Under the pieces are notes generated by a model. That model did no database searches. It had not been told where the DNA came from and worked only from the letters and a program-made list of their open reading frames with translations. Made by a program: the position numbers and the translations under genes. Shown piece by piece: positions 48,770-63,265 of a stretch of DNA of 64,000 nucleotides. The number at the start of each line of letters is the position of its first letter. Position 1 is the stretch's first letter. The DNA is from Meandrina meandrites (taxonomy: Eukaryota > Cnidaria > Anthozoa > Scleractinia > Meandrinidae): assembly GCA_963693305.1 (NCBI GenBank), contig OY855908.1, positions 21,134,493 to 21,198,492 of the forward strand, given 5' to 3'.

Positions 48770-51361
48770 AGGCCGAATCTGAAATTTTTTTTAAATTGGG
48801 CTCTCTTGGTGAAAATCGCTGCAAATGCGCTGCCCGAGCTGAGTACATGCCAAAATGAATTTTCCAGGCCGAGTCTGAAATTTTATTGAAATTGGGCTCT
48901 CTTTGTGAAAATCGCTGCAAATGCGCTGCCCGAGCTGAGAACATGCCAAAATGAATTTTCCAGGCCGAAACTGAAATTTTTTTGAAATTCGGCTCTCTTG
49001 GTGAAAATCGCTGCAAATGCGCTGCCCGAGCTGAGTACATGCCAAAATGAATTTTCCAGGCCGAGTCTGAAATTTTATTGAAATTGGGCTCTCTTTGTTA
49101 AAATCGCTGCAAATGCGCTGCCCGAGCTGAGAACATGCCAAAATGAATTTTCCAGGCCGAATCTGAAATTTTTTTGAATTTCGGCTCTCTTGGTGAAAAT
49201 CGCTGCAAATGCGCTGCCCGAGCTGAGAACATGCCATAATGAATTTTCCAGGCCGAATCTGAAATTTTTTTGAAATTGGGCTCTCTTGGTGAAAATCGCT
49301 GCAAATGCGCTGCCCGAGCTGAGTACATGCCAAAATGAATTTTCCAGGTCGAGTCTGAAATTTTATTGATATTGGGCTCTCTTTGTGAAAATCGCTGCAA
49401 ATGCGCTGCCCGAGCTGAGAACATGCCAAAACGAATTTTCCAGGCCGAATCTGAAATTTTTTTGAAATTGGGCTCTCTTGGTGAAAATCGCTGCAAATGC
49501 GCTGCCCGAGCTGAGTACATGCCAAAATGAATTTTCCAGGCCGAGTCTGAAATTTTATTGAAATTGGGCTCTCTTTGTGAAAATCGCTGCAAATGCGCTG
49601 CCCGAGCTGAGAACATGCCAAAATGAATTTTCCAGGCCGAATCTGAAATTTTTTATAAATTCGGCTCTCTTGGTGAAAATCGCTGCAAATGCGCTGCCCG
49701 AGCTGAGTACATGCCAAAATGAATTTTCCAGGCCGAATCTGAAATTTTTTTGAAATTGGGCTCTCTTGGTGAAAATCGCTGCAAATGCGCTGCCCGAGGT
49801 GAGAACATGCCAAAATGAATTTTCCAGGCCGAATCTGAAATTTTTTATAAATTCGGCTCTCTTGGTGAAAATCGCTGCAAATGCGCTGCCCGAGCTGAGA
49901 ACATGCCAAAATGAATTTTCCAGGCCGAATCTGAAATTTTTTTGAAATTGGGCTCTCTTGGTGAAAATCGCTGCAAATGCGCTGCCCGAGCTGAGAACAT
50001 GCCAAAATGAATTTTCCAGGCCGAATCTGAAATTTTTTTGAAATTGGGCTCTCTTGGTGAAAATCGCTGCAAATGCGCTGCCCGAGCTGAGTACATGCCA
50101 AAATGAATTTTCCAGGCCGAGTCTGAAATTTTATTGAAATTGGGCTCTCTTTGTGAAAATCGCTGCAAATGCGCTGCCCGAGCTGAGAACATGCCAAAAT
50201 GAATTTTCCAGGCCGAATCTGAAATTTTTTTGAATTTCGGCTCTCTTGGTGAAAATCGCTGCAAATGCGCTGCCCGAGCTGAGAACATGCCATAATGAAT
50301 TTTCCAGGCCGAATCTGAAATTTTTTTGAAATTGGGCTCTCTTGGTGAAAATCGCTGCAAATGCGCTGCCCGAGCTGAGAACATGCCAAAATGAATTTTC
50401 CAGGCCGAATCTGAAATTTTTTGGAAATTGGGCTCTGTTGGTGAAAATCGCAGCAAATGCGCTGCCCGAGCTGAGAACATGCCAAAATGAATTTTCCAGG
50501 CCGAATCTGAAATTTTTTTGAAATTCGGCTCTGTTGGTGAAAATCGCTACAAATGCGCTGCCCGAGCTGAGAACATGCCAAAATGAATTTTCCATGCCGA
50601 ATCTGAAATTTTTTATAAATTCGGCTCTCTTGGTGAAAATCGCTGCAAATGCGCTGCCCGAGCTGAGAACATGCCAAAATGAATTTTCCAGGCCGAATCT
50701 GAAATTTTTTGGAAATTGGGCTCTGTTGGTGAAAATCGCAGCAAACGCGCTGCCCGAGCTGAGAACATGCCAAAATGAATTTTCCAGGCCGAATCTGAAA
50801 TTTTTTTTAAATTCGGCTCTGTTGGTGAAAATCGCTACAAATGCGCTGCCCGAGCTGAGAACATGCCAAAATGAATTTTCCATGCCGAATCTGAAATTTT
50901 TTATAAATTCGGCTCTCTTGGTGAAAATCGCTGCAAATGCGCTGCCCGAGCTGAGAACATGCCAAAATGAATTTTCCAGGCCGAATCTGAAATTTTTTAT
51001 AATTTCGGCTCTCTTGGTGAAAATCGCTGCAAATGCGCTGCCCGAGCTGAGAACATGCCAAAATGAATTTTCCAGGCCGAATCTGAAATTTTTTTGAAAT
51101 TCGGCTCTGTTGGTGAAAATCGCTACAAATGCGCTGCCCGAGCTGAGAACATGCCAAAATGAATTTTCCATGCCGAATCTGAAATTTTTTATAAATTCGG
51201 CTCTCTTGGTGAAAATCGCTGCAAATGCGCTGCCCGAGCTGAGAACATGCCAAAATGAATTTTCCAGGCCGAATCTGAAATTTTTTATAATTTCGGCTCT
51301 CTTGGTGAAAATCGCTGCAAATGCGCTGCCCGAGCTGAGTACATGCCAAAATGAATTTTCC
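48770..51361 (+). repeat. Large HOR block, copy 2
   Basis: Starts with the same eight-T monomer as 39842 (offset 8928) and 53474 (offset 4704). It shares a rare T at 42 (GTTAAAATCG) at 49099 with the 53474 copy but not with the 39842 copy. Its end (A-B-C-A-B-C-D-B-C-D from 50402) matches 55586-56545 at offset 5184. It lacks several G-H-I monomers present in the other copies. Confidence 0.84.
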
Positions 51362-52033
51362 AGGCCGAATCTGAAATTTTTTTGAAATTGGGCTCTCTTG
51401 GTGAAAATCGCTGCAAATGCGCTGCCCGAGGTGAGAACATGCCAAAATGAATTTTCCAGGCCGAATCTGAAATTTTTTATAAATTCGGCTCTCTTGGTGA
51501 AAATCGCTGCAAATGCGCTGCCCGAGCTGAGTACATGCCAAAATGAATTTTCCAGGCCGAATCTGAAATTTTTTTGAAATTGGGCTCTCTTGGTGAAAAT
51601 CGCTGCAAATGCGCTGCCCGAGCTGAGAACATGCCAAAATGAATTTTCCAGGCCGAGTCTGAAATTTTATTGAAATTGGGCTCTCTTTGTGAAAATCGCT
51701 GCAAATGCGCTGCCCGAGCTGAGAACATGCCAAAATGAATTTTCCAGGCCGAAACTGAAATTTTTTTGAAATTCGGCTCTCTTGGTGAAAATCGCTGCAA
51801 ATGCGCTGCCCGAGCTGAGTACATGCCAAAATGAATTTTCCAGGCCGAATCTGAAATTTTTTTGAAATTGGGCTCTCTTGGTGAAAATCGCTGCAAATGC
51901 GCTGCCCGAGCTGAGAACATGCCAAAATGAATTTTCCAGGCCGAGTCTGAAATTTTATTGAAATTGGGCTCTCTTTGTGAAAATCGCTGCAAATGCGCTG
52001 CCCGAGCTGAGAACATGCCAAAATGAATTTTCA

Positions 52034-53089
52034 GGGCCGAATCTGAAATTTTTTTGAAATTGGGCTCTCTTGGTGAAAGTCGCTGCAAATGCGCTGCCCG
52101 AGCTGAGAACATGCCAAAATGAATTTTCCAGGCCGAGTCTGAAATTTTATTGAAATTGGGCTCTCTTTGTGAAAATCGCTGCAAATGCGCTGCCCGAGCT
52201 GAGAACATGCCAAAATGAATTTTCCAGGCCGAAACTGAAATTTTTTTGAAATTCGGCTCTCTTTTTGAAAATCGCTGCAAATGCGCTGCCCGAGCTGAGA
52301 ACATGCCAAAATGAATTTTCCAGGCCGAATCTGAAATTTTTTTGAAATTGGGCTCTCTTGGTGAAAATCGCTGCAAATGCGCTGCCCGAGCTGAGAACAT
52401 GCCAAAATGAATTTTCCAGGCCGAATCTGAAATTTTTTTGAAATTGGGCTCTCTTGGTGAAAATCGCTGCAAATGCGCTGCCCGAGCTGAGAACATGCCA
52501 AAATGAATTTTTCATGCCGAATCTGAAATTTTTTATAAATTCGGCTCTCTTGGTGAAAATCGCTGCAAATGCGCTGCCCGAGCTGAGAACATGCCAAAAT
52601 GAATTTTCCAGGCCGAATCTGAAATTTTTTGGAAATTGGGCTCTGTTGGTGAAAATCGCAGCAAATGCGCTGCCCGAGCTGAGAACATGCCAAAATGAAT
52701 TTTCCAGGCCGAATCTGAAATTTTTTTGTAATTCGGCTCTGTTGGTGAAAATCGCTACAAATGCGCTGCCCGAGCTGAGAACATGCCAAAATGAATTTTC
52801 CATGCCGAATCTGAAATTTTTTATAAATTCGGCTCTCTTGGTGAAAATCGCTGCAAATGCGCTGCCCGAGCTGAGAACATGCCAAAATGAATTTTCCAGG
52901 CCGAATCTGAAATTTTTTATAAATTCGGCTCTCTTGGTGAAAATCGCTGCCAATGCGCTGCCCGAGCTGAGTACATGCCAAAATGAATTTTCCAGGCCGA
53001 ATCTGAAATTTTTTTGAAATTGGGCTCTCTTGGTGAAAATCGCTGCAAATGCGCTGCCCGAGGTGAGAACATGCCAAAATGAATTTTCC
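52034..53089 (+). repeat. Eleven-monomer cassette, copy 4
   Basis: Order O, H, N, G, G, C, A, B, C, P, E. The N monomer here has GAGAACATG and the B monomer (52706) a private TTTGTAATTCGG. It shares the TTTTTC end of the second G with copy 1. Confidence 0.85.
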
Positions 53090-53473
53090 AGGCCGAATCT
53101 GAAATTTTTTATAAATTCGGCTCTCTTGGTGAAAATCGCTGCAAATGCGCTGCCCGAGCTGAGTACATGCCAAAATGAATTTTCCAGGCCGAATCTGAAA
53201 TTTTTTTGAAATTGGGCTCTCTTGGTGAAAATCGCTGCAAATGCGCTGCCCGAGCTGAGAACATGCCAAAATGAATTTTCCAGGCCGAGTCTGAAATTTT
53301 ATTGAAATTGGGCTCTCTTTGTGAAAATCGCTGCAAATGCGCTGCCCGAGCTGAGAACATGCCAAAATGAATTTTCCAGGCCGAAACTGAAATTTTTTTG
53401 AAATTGGGCTCTCTTGGTGAAAATCGCTGCAAATGCGCTGCCCGAGCTGAGAACATGCCAAAATGAATTTTCC

Positions 53474-56400
53474 AGGCCGAATCTGAAATTTTTTTTAAAT
53501 TGGGCTCTCTTGGTGAAAATCGCTGCAAATGCGCTGCCCGAGCTGAGTACATGCCAAAATGAATTTTCCAGGCCGAGTCTGAAATTTTATTGAAATTGGG
53601 CTCTCTTTGTGAAAATCGCTGCAAATGCGCTGCCCGAGCTGAGAACATGCCAAAATGAATTTTCCAGGCCGAAACTGAAATTTTTTTGAAATTCGGCTCT
53701 CTTGGTGAAAATCGCTGCAAATGCGCTGCCCGAGCTGAGTACATGCCAAAATGAATTTTCCAGGCCGAGTCTGAAATTTTATTGAAATTGGGCTCTCTTT
53801 TTTAAAATCGCTGCAAATGCGCTGCCCGAGCTGAGAACATGCCAAAATGAATTTTCCAGGCCGAATCTGAAATTTTTTTGAATTTCGGCTCTCTTGGTGA
53901 AAATCGCTGCAAATGCGCTGCCCGAGCTGAGAACATGCCATAATGAATTTTCCAGGCCGAATCTGAAATTTTTTTGAAATTGGGCTCTCTTGGTGAAAAT
54001 CGCTGCAAATGCGCTGCCCGAGCTGAGTACATGCCAAAATGAATTTTCCAGGTCGAGTCTGAAATTTTATTGAAATTGGGCTCTCTTTGTGAAAATCGCT
54101 GCAAATGCGCTGCCCGAGCTGAGAACATGCCAAAACGAATTTTCCAGGCCGAATCTGAAATTTTTTTGAAATTGGGCTCTCTTGGTGAAAATCGCTGCAA
54201 ATGCGCTGCCCGAGCTGAGTACATGCCAAAATGAATTTTCCAGGCCGAGTCTGAAATTTTATTGAAATTGGGCTCTCTTTGTGAAAATCGCTGCAAATGC
54301 GCTGCCCGAGCTGAGAACATGCCAAAATGAATTTTCCAGGCCGAATCTGAAATTTTTTATAAATTCGGCTCTCTTGGTGAAAATCGCTGCAAATGCGCTG
54401 CCCGAGCTGAGTACATGCCAAAATGAATTTTCCAGGCCGAATCTGAAATTTTTTTGAAATTGGGCTCTCTTGGTGAAAATCGCTGCAAATGCGCTGCCCG
54501 AGGTGAGAACATGCCAAAATGAATTTTCCAGGCCGAATCTGAAATTTTTTATAAATTCGGCTCTCTTGGTGAAAATCGCTGCAAATGCGCTGCCCGAGCT
54601 GAGTACATGCCAAAATGAATTTTCCAGGCCGAATCTGAAATTTTTTTGAAATTGGGCTCTCTTGGTTAAAATCGCTGCAAATGCGCTGCCCGAGCTGAGA
54701 ACATGCCAAAATGAATTTTCCAGGCCGAGTCTGAAATTTTATTGAAATTGGGCTCTCTTTGTGAAAATCGCTGCAAATGCGCTGCCCGAGCTGAGAACAT
54801 GCCAAAATGAATTTTCCAGGCCGAAACTGAAATTTTTTTGAAATTCGGCTCTCTTGGTGAAAATCGCTGCAAATGCGCTGCCCGAGCTGAGTACATGCCA
54901 AAATGAATTTTCCAGGCCGAATCTGAAATTTTTTTGAAATTGGGCTCTCTTGGTGAAAATCGCTGCAAATGCGCTGCCCGAGCTGAGAACATGCCAAAAT
55001 GAATTTTCCAGGCCGAATCTGAAATTTTTTTGAAATTGGGCTCTCTTGGTGAAAATCGCTGCAAATGCGCTGCCCGAGCTGAGTACATGCCAAAATGAAT
55101 TTTCCAGGCCGAGTCTGAAATTTTATTGAAATTGGGCTCTCTTTGTGAAAATCGCTGCAAATGCGCTGCCCGAGCTGAGAACATGCCAAAATGAATTTTC
55201 CAGGCCGAAACTGAAATTTTTTTGAAATTCGGCTCTCTTGGTGAAAATCGCTGCAAATGCGCTGCCCGAGCTGAGTACATGCCAAAATGAATTTTCCAGG
55301 CCGAGTCTGAAATTTTATTGAAATTGGGCTCTCTTTGTGAAAATCGCTGCAAATGCGCTGCCCGAGCTGAGAACATGCCAAAATGAATTTTCCAGGCCGA
55401 ATCTGAAATTTTTTTGAATTTCGGCTCTCTTGGTGAAAATCGCTGCAAATGCGCTGCCCGAGCTGAGAACATGCCATAATGAATTTTCCAGGCCGAATCT
55501 GAAATTTTTTTGAAATTGGGCTCTCTTGGTGAAAATCGCTGCAAATGCGCTGCCCGAGCTGAGAACATGCCAAAATGAATTTTCCAGGCCGAATCTGAAA
55601 TTTTTTGGAAATTGGGCTCTGTTGGTGAAAATCGCAGCAAATGCGCTGCCCGAGCTGAGAACATGCCAAAATGAATTTTCCAGGCCGAATCTGAAATTTT
55701 TTTGAAATTCGGCTCTGTTGGTGAAAATCGCTACAAATGCGCTGCCCGAGCTGAGAACATGCCAAAATGAATTTTCCATGCCGAATCTGAAATTTTTTAT
55801 AAATTCGGCTCTCTTGGTGAAAATCGCTGCAAATGCGCTGCCCGAGCTGAGAACATGCCAAAATGAATTTTCCAGGCCGAATCTGAAATTTTTTGGAAAT
55901 TGGGCTCTGTTGGTGAAAATCGCAGCAAATGCGCTGCCCGAGCTGAGAACATGCCAAAATGAATTTTCCAGGCCGAATCTGAAATTTTTTTGAAATTCGG
56001 CTCTGTTGGTGAAAATCGCTACAAATGCGCTGCCCGAGCTGAGAACATGCCAAAATGAATTTTCCATGCCGAATCTGAAATTTTTTATAAATTCGGCTCT
56101 CTTGGTGAAAATCGCTGCAAATGCGCTGCCCGAGCTGAGAACATGCCAAAATGAATTTTCCAGGCCGAATCTGAAATTTTTTATAATTTCGGCTCTCTTG
56201 GTGAAAATCGCTGCAAATGCGCTGCCCGAGCTGAGAACATGCCAAAATGAATTTTCCAGGCCGAATCTGAAATTTTTTTGAAATTCGGCTCTGTTGGTGA
56301 AAATCGCTACAAATGCGCTGCCCGAGCTGAGAACATGCCAAAATGAATTTTCCATGCCGAATCTGAAATTTTTTATAAATTCGGCTCTCTTGGTGAAAAT

Positions 56401-56545
56401 CGCTGCAAATGCGCTGCCCGAGCTGAGAACATGCCAAAATGAATTTTCCAGGCCGAATCTGAAATTTTTTATAATTTCGGCTCTCTTGGTGAAAATCGCT
56501 GCAAATGCGCTGCCCGAGCTGAGTACATGCCAAAATGAATTTTCC
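53474..56545 (+). repeat. Large HOR block, copy 3
   Basis: Eight-T monomer start, then the order seen at 39842, ending with A-B-C-A-B-C-D-B-C-D. The rare 42T change at 54667 matches 41035, and the one at 53803 matches 49099. This copy thus shares a marker with each of the other two. Confidence 0.84.
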
Positions 56546-56929
56546 AGGCCGAATCTGAAATTTTTTTGAAATTGGGCTCTCTTGGTGAAAATCGCTGCAA
56601 ATGCGCTGCCCGAGCTGAGAACATGCCAAAATGAATTTTCCAGGCCGAATCTGAAATTTTTTTGAAATTCGGCTCTGTTGGTGAAAATCGCTACAAATGC
56701 GCTGCCCGAGCTGAGAACATGCCAAAATGAATTTTCCATGCCGAATCTGAAATTTTTTATAAATTCGGCTCTCTTGGTGAAAATCGCTGCAAATGCGCTG
56801 CCCGAGCTGAGAACATGCCAAAATGAATTTTCCAGGCCGAATCTGAAATTTTTTATAATTTCGGCTCTCTTGGTGAAAATCGCTGCAAATGCGCTGCCCG
56901 AGCTGAGTACATGCCAAAATGAATTTTCC
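55586..56929 (+). repeat. A-B-C / B-C-D cluster
   Basis: Order A, B, C, A, B, C, D, B, C, D, G, B, C, D. B monomers start at 55682, 55970, 56258 and 56642, giving 288, 288 and 384 bp steps. It is the densest B/C/D cluster in the window. Confidence 0.86.
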
Positions 56930-57025
56930 AGGCCGAATCTGAAATTTTTTTGAAATTGGGCTCTCTTGGTGAAAATCGCTGCAAATGCGCTGCCCGAGGT
57001 GAGAACATGCCAAAATGAATTTTCC

Positions 57026-60000
57026 AGGCCGAATCTGAAATTTTTTATAAATTCGGCTCTCTTGGTGAAAATCGCTGCAAATGCGCTGCCCGAGCTGAGT
57101 ACATGCCAAAATGAATTTTCCAGGCCGAATCTGAAATTTTTTTGAAATTGGGCTCTCTTGGTGAAAATCGCTGCAAATGCGCTGCCCGAGCTGAGAACAT
57201 GCCAAAATGAATTTTCCAGGCCGAGTCTGAAATTTTATTGAAATTGGGCTCTCTTTGTGAAAATCGCTGCAAATGCGCTGCCCGAGCTGAGAACATGCCA
57301 AAATGAATTTTCCAGGCCGAAACTGAAATTTTTTTGAAATTCGGCTCTCTTGGTGAAAATCGCTGCAAATGCGCTGCCCGAGCTGAGTACATGCCAAAAT
57401 GAATTTTCCAGGCCGAATCTGAAATTTTTTTGAAATTGGGCTCTCTTGGTGAAAATCGCTGCAAATGCGCTGCCCGAGCTGAGAACATGCCAAAATGAAT
57501 TTTCCAGGCCGAGTCTGAAATTTTATTGAAATTGGGCTCTCTTTGTGAAAATCGCTGCAAATGCGCTGCCCGAGCTGAGAACATGCCAAAATGAATTTTC
57601 CAGGCCGAAACTGAAATTTTTTTGAAATTCGGCTCTCTTGGTGAAAATCGCTGCAAATGCGCTGCCCGAGCTGAGTACATGCCAAAATGAATTTTCCAGG
57701 CCGAATCTGAAATTTTTTTGAAATTGGGCTCTCTTTGTGAAAATCGCTGCAAATGCGCTGCCCGAGCTGAGAACATGCCAAAATGAATTTTCCAGGCCGA
57801 GTCTGAAATTTTATTGAAATTGGGCTCTCTTTGTGAAAATCGCTGCAAATGCGCTGCCCGAGCTGAGAACATGCCAAAATGAATTTTCCAGGCCGAAACT
57901 GAAATTTTTTTGAAATTCGGCTCTCTTGGTGAAAATCGCTGCAAATGCGCTGCCCGAGCTGAGTACATGCCAAAATGAATTTTCCAGGCCGAATCTGAAA
58001 TTTTTTTGAAATTGGGCTCTCTTGGTGAAAATCGCTGCAAATGCGCTGCCCGAGCTGAGAACATGCCAAAATGAATTTTCCAGGCCGAATCTGAAATTTT
58101 TTTGAAATTGGGCTCTCTTGGTGAAAATCGCTGCAAATGCGCTGCCCGAGCTGAGTACATGCCAAAATGAATTTTCCAGGCCGAGTCTGAAATTTTATTG
58201 AAATTGGGCTCTCTTTGTGAAAATCGCTGCAAATGCGCTGCCCGAGCTGAGAACATGCCAAAATGAATTTTCCAGGCCGAAACTGAAATTTTTTTGAAAT
58301 TCGGCTCTCTTGGTGAAAATCGCTGCAAATGCGCTGCCCGAGCTGAGTACATGCCAAAATGAATTTTCCAGGCCGAGTCTGAAATTTTATTGAAATTGGG
58401 CTCTCTTTGTGAAAATCGCTGCAAATGCGCTGCCCGAGCTGAGAACATGCCAAAATGAATTTTCCAGGCCGAATCTGAAATTTTTTTGAATTTCGGCTCT
58501 CTTGGTGAAAATCGCTGCAAATGCGCTGCCCGAGCTGAGAACATGCCATAATGAATTTTCCAGGCCGAATCTGAAATTTTTTTGAAATTGGGCTCTCTTG
58601 GTGAAAATCGCTGCAAATGCGCTGCCCGAGCTGAGAACATGCCAAAATGAATTTTCCAGGCCGAATCTGAAATTTTTTGGAAATTGGGCTCTGTTGGTGA
58701 AAATCGCAGCAAATGCGCTGCCCGAGCTGAGAACATGCCAAAATGAATTTTCCAGGCCGAATCTGAAATTTTTTTGAATTTCGGCTCTCTTGGTGAAAAT
58801 CGCTGCAAATGCGCTGCCCGAGCTGAGAACATGCCATAATGAATTTTCCAGGCCGAATCTGAAATTTTTTTGAAATTGGGCTCTCTTGGTGAAAATCGCT
58901 GCAAATGCGCTGCCCGAGCTGAGAACATGCCAAAATGAATTTTCCAGGCCGAATCTGAAATTTTTTGGAAATTGGGCTCTGTTGGTGAAAATCGCAGCAA
59001 ATGCGCTGCCCGAGCTGAGAACATGCCAAAATGAATTTTCCAGGCCGAATCTGAAATTTTTTTGAATTTCGGCTCTCTTGGTGAAAATCGCTGCAAATGC
59101 GCTGCCCGAGCTGAGAACATGCCATAATGAATTTTCCAGGCCGAATCTGAAATTTTTTTGAAATTGGGCTCTCTTGGTGAAAATCGCTGCAAATGCGCTG
59201 CCCGAGCTGAGAACATGCCAAAATGAATTTTCCAGGCCGAGTCTGAAATTTTATTGAAATTGGGCTCTCTTTGTGAAAATCGCTGCAAATGCGCTGCCCG
59301 AGCTGAGAACATGCCAAAATGAATTTTCCAGGCCGAAACTGAAATTTTTTTGAAATTGGGCTCTCTTGGTGAAAATCGCTGCAAATGCGCTGCCCGAGCT
59401 GAGTACATGCCAAAATGAATTTTCCAGGCCGAATCTGAAATTTTTTTGAAATTGGGCTCTCTTGGTGAAAATCGCTGCAAATGCGCTGCCCGAGCTGAGA
59501 ACATGCCAAAATGAATTTTCCAGGCCGAATCTGAAATTTTTTTGAAATTGGGCTCTCTTGGTGAAAATCGCTGCAAATGCGCTGCCCGAGCTGAGAACAT
59601 GCCAAAATGAATTTTCCAGGCCGAGTCTGAAATTTTTTTGAAATTGGGCTCTCTTGGTGAAAATCGCTGCAAATTCGCTGCCCGAGCTGAGAACATGCCA
59701 AAATGAATTTTCCAGGCCGAATCTGAAATTTTTTTGAAATTGGGCTCTCTTGGTGAAAATCGCTGCAAATGCGCTGCCCGAGCTGAGAACATGCCAAAAT
59801 GAATTTTCCAGGCCGAGTCTGAAATTTTTTTGAAATTGGGCTCTCTTGGTGAAAATCGCTGCAAATGCGCTGCCCGAGCTGAGAACATGCCAAAATGAAT
59901 TTTCCAGGCCGAATCTGAAATTTTTTTGAAATTGGGCTCTCTTGGTGAAAATCGCTTCAAATGCGCTGCCCGAGCTGAGAACATGCCAAAATGAATTTTC

Positions 60001-63000
60001 CAGGCCCAATCTGAAATTTTTTTGAAATTGGGCTCTCTTGGTGAAAATCGCTGCAAATGCGCTGCCCGAGCTGAGAACATGCCAAAATGAATTTTCCAGG
60101 CCGAATCTGAAATTTTTTGGAAATTGGGCTCTGTTGGTGAAAATCGCAGCAAATGCGCTGCCCGAGCTGAGAACATGCCAAAATGAATTTTCCAGGCCGA
60201 ATCTGAAATTTTTTTGAATTTCGGCTCTCTTGGTGAAAATCGCTGCAAATGCGCTGCCCGAGCTGAGAACATGCCATAATGAATTTTCCAGGCCGAATCT
60301 GAAATTTTTTTGAAATTGGGCTCTCTTGGTGAAAATCGCTGCAAATGCGCTGCCCGAGCTGAGAACATGCCAAAATGAATTTTCCAGGCCGAATCTGAAA
60401 TTTTTTGGAAATTGGGCTCTGTTGGTGAAAATCGCAGCAAATGCGCTGCCCGAGCTGAGAACATGCCAAAATGAATTTTCCAGGCCGAATCTGAAATTTT
60501 TTTGAATTTCGGCTCTCTTGGTGAAAATCGCTGCAAATGCGCTGCCCGAGCTGAGAACATGCCATAATGAATTTTCCAGGCCGAATCTGAAATTTTTTTG
60601 AAATTGGGCTCTCTTGGTGAAAATCGCTGCAAATGCGCTGCCCGAGCTGAGTACATGCCAAAATGAATTTTCCAGGTCGAGTCTGAAATTTTATTGAAAT
60701 TGGGCTCTCTTTGTGAAAATCGCTGCAAATGCGCTGCCCGAGCTGAGAACATGCCAAAACGAATTTTCCAGGCCGAATCTGAAATTTTTTTGAAATTGGG
60801 CTCTCTTGGTGAAAATCGCTGCAAATGCGCTGCCCGAGCTGAGTACATGCCAAAATGAATTTTCCAGGCCGAATCTGAAATTTTTTTGAAATTGGGCTCT
60901 CTTTGTGAAAATCGCTGCAAATGCGCTGCCCGAGCTGAGAACATGCCAAAATGAATTTTCCAGGCCGAGTCTGAAATTTTATTGAAATTGGGCTCTCTTT
61001 GTGAAAATCGCTGCAAATGCGCTGCCCGAGCTGAGAACATGCCATAATGAATTTTCCAGGCCGAATCTGAAATTTTTTTGAAATTGGGCTCTCTTGGTGA
61101 AAATCGCTGCAAATGCGCTGCCCGAGCTGAGTACATGCCAAAATGAATTTTCCAGGTCGAGTCTGAAATTTTATTGAAATTGGGCTCTCTTTGTGAAAAT
61201 CGCTGCAAATGCGCTGCCCGAGCTGAGAACATGCCAAAACGAATTTTCCAGGCCGAATCTGAAATTTTTTTGAAATTGGGCTCTCTTGGTGAAAATCGCT
61301 GCAAATGCGCTGCCCGAGCTGAGTACATGCCAAAATGAATTTTCCAGGCCGAGTCTGAAATTTTATTGAAATTGGGCTCTCTTTGTGAAAATCGCTGCAA
61401 ATGCGCTGCCCGAGCTGAGAACATGCCAAAATGAATTTTCCAGGCCGAATCTGAAATTTTTTATAAATTCGGCTCTCTTGGTGAAAATCGCTGCAAATGC
61501 GCTGCCCGAGCTGAGTACATGCCAAAATGAATTTTCCAGGCCGAATCTGAAATTTTTTTGAAATTGGGCTCTCTTGGTGAAAATCGCTGCAAATGCGCTG
61601 CCCGAGCTGAGAACATGCCAAAATGAATTTTCCAGGCCGAAACTGAAATTTTTTTGAAATTCGGCTCTCTTGGTGAAAATCGCTGCAAATGCGCTGCCCG
61701 AGCTGAGTACATGCCAAAATGAATTTTCCAGGCCGAGTCTGAAATTTTATTGAAATTGGGCTCTCTTTGTGAAAATCGCTGCAAATGCGCTGCCCGAGCT
61801 GAGAACATGCCAAAATGAATTTTCCAGGCCGAATCTGAAATTTTTTTGAATTTCGGCTCTCTTGGTGAAAATCGCTGCAAATGCGCTGCCCGAGCTGAGA
61901 ACATGCCATAATGAATTTTCCAGGCCGAATCTGAAATTTTTTTGAAATTGGGCTCTCTTGGTGAAAATCGCTGCAAATGCGCTGCCCGAGGTGAGAACAT
62001 GCCAAAATGAATTTTCCAGGCCGAATCTGAAATTTTTTATAAATTCGGCTCTCTTGGTGAAAATCGCTGCAAATGCGCTGCCCGAGCTGAGTACATGCCA
62101 AAATGAATTTTCCAGGCCGAATCTGAAATTTTTTTGAAATTGGGCTCTCTTGGTGAAAATCGCTGCAAATGCGCTGCCCGAGCTGAGAACATGCCAAAAT
62201 GAATTTTCCAGGCCGAGTCTGAAATTTTATTGAAATTGGGCTCTCTTTGTGAAAATCGCTGCAAATGCGCTGCCCGAGCTGAGAACATGCCATAATGAAT
62301 TTTCCAGGCCGAATCTGAAATTTTTTTGAAATTGGGCTCTCTTGGTGAAAATCGCTGCAAATGCGCTGCCCGAGCTGAGTACATGCCAAAATGAATTTTC
62401 CAGGTCGAGTCTGAAATTTTATTGAAATTGGGCTCTCTTTGTGAAAATCGCTGCAAATGCGCTGCCCGAGCTGAGAACATGCCAAAACGAATTTTCCAGG
62501 CCGAATCTGAAATTTTTTTGAAATTGGGCTCTCTTGGTGAAAATCGCTGCAAATGCGCTGCCCGAGCTGAGTACATGCCAAAATGAATTTTCCAGGCCGA
62601 AACTGAAATTTTTTTGAAATTCGGCTCTCTTGGTGAAAATCGCTGCAAATGCGCTGCCCGAGCTGAGTACATGCCAAAATGAATTTTCCAGGCCGAATCT
62701 GAAATTTTTTTGAAATTGGGCTCTCTTTGTGAAAATCGCTGCAAATGCGCTGCCCGAGCTGAGAACATGCCAAAATGAATTTTCCAGGCCGAGTCTGAAA
62801 TTTTATTGAAATTGGGCTCTCTTTGTGAAAATCGCTGCAAATGCGCTGCCCGAGCTGAGAACATGCCAAAATGAATTTTCCAGGCCGAAACTGAAATTTT
62901 TTTGAAATTGGGCTCTCTTGGTGAAAATCGCTGCAAATGCGCTGCCCGAGCTGAGTACATGCCAAAATGAATTTTCCAGGCCGAATCTGAAATTTTTTTG

Positions 63001-63265
63001 AAATTGGGCTCTCTTGGTGAAAATCGCTGCAAATGCGCTGCCCGAGCTGAGAACATGCCAAAATGAATTTTCCAGGCCGAATCTGAAATTTTTTTGAAAT
63101 TGGGCTCTCTTGGTGAAAATCGCTGCAAATGCGCTGCCCGAGCTGAGTACATGCCAAAATGAATTTTCCAGGCCGAGTCTGAAATTTTATTGAAATTGGG
63201 CTCTCTTTGTGAAAATCGCTGCAAATGCGCTGCCCGAGCTGAGAACATGCCAAAATGAATTTTCC
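57026..63265 (+). repeat. Segmental duplication, right copy (partner 15171-21986)
   Basis: Collinear with 15171-21986 (see that entry for the whole-monomer gaps). From 59234 to 61825 it aligns to 17091-19682 without gaps at offset 42143. The one base difference noticed there is 59509 A against 17366 T. The private AAATTCGCTG, GCTTCAAATG and AGGCCCAATC are all present, at about 59673, 59954 and 60002. Confidence 0.85.
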
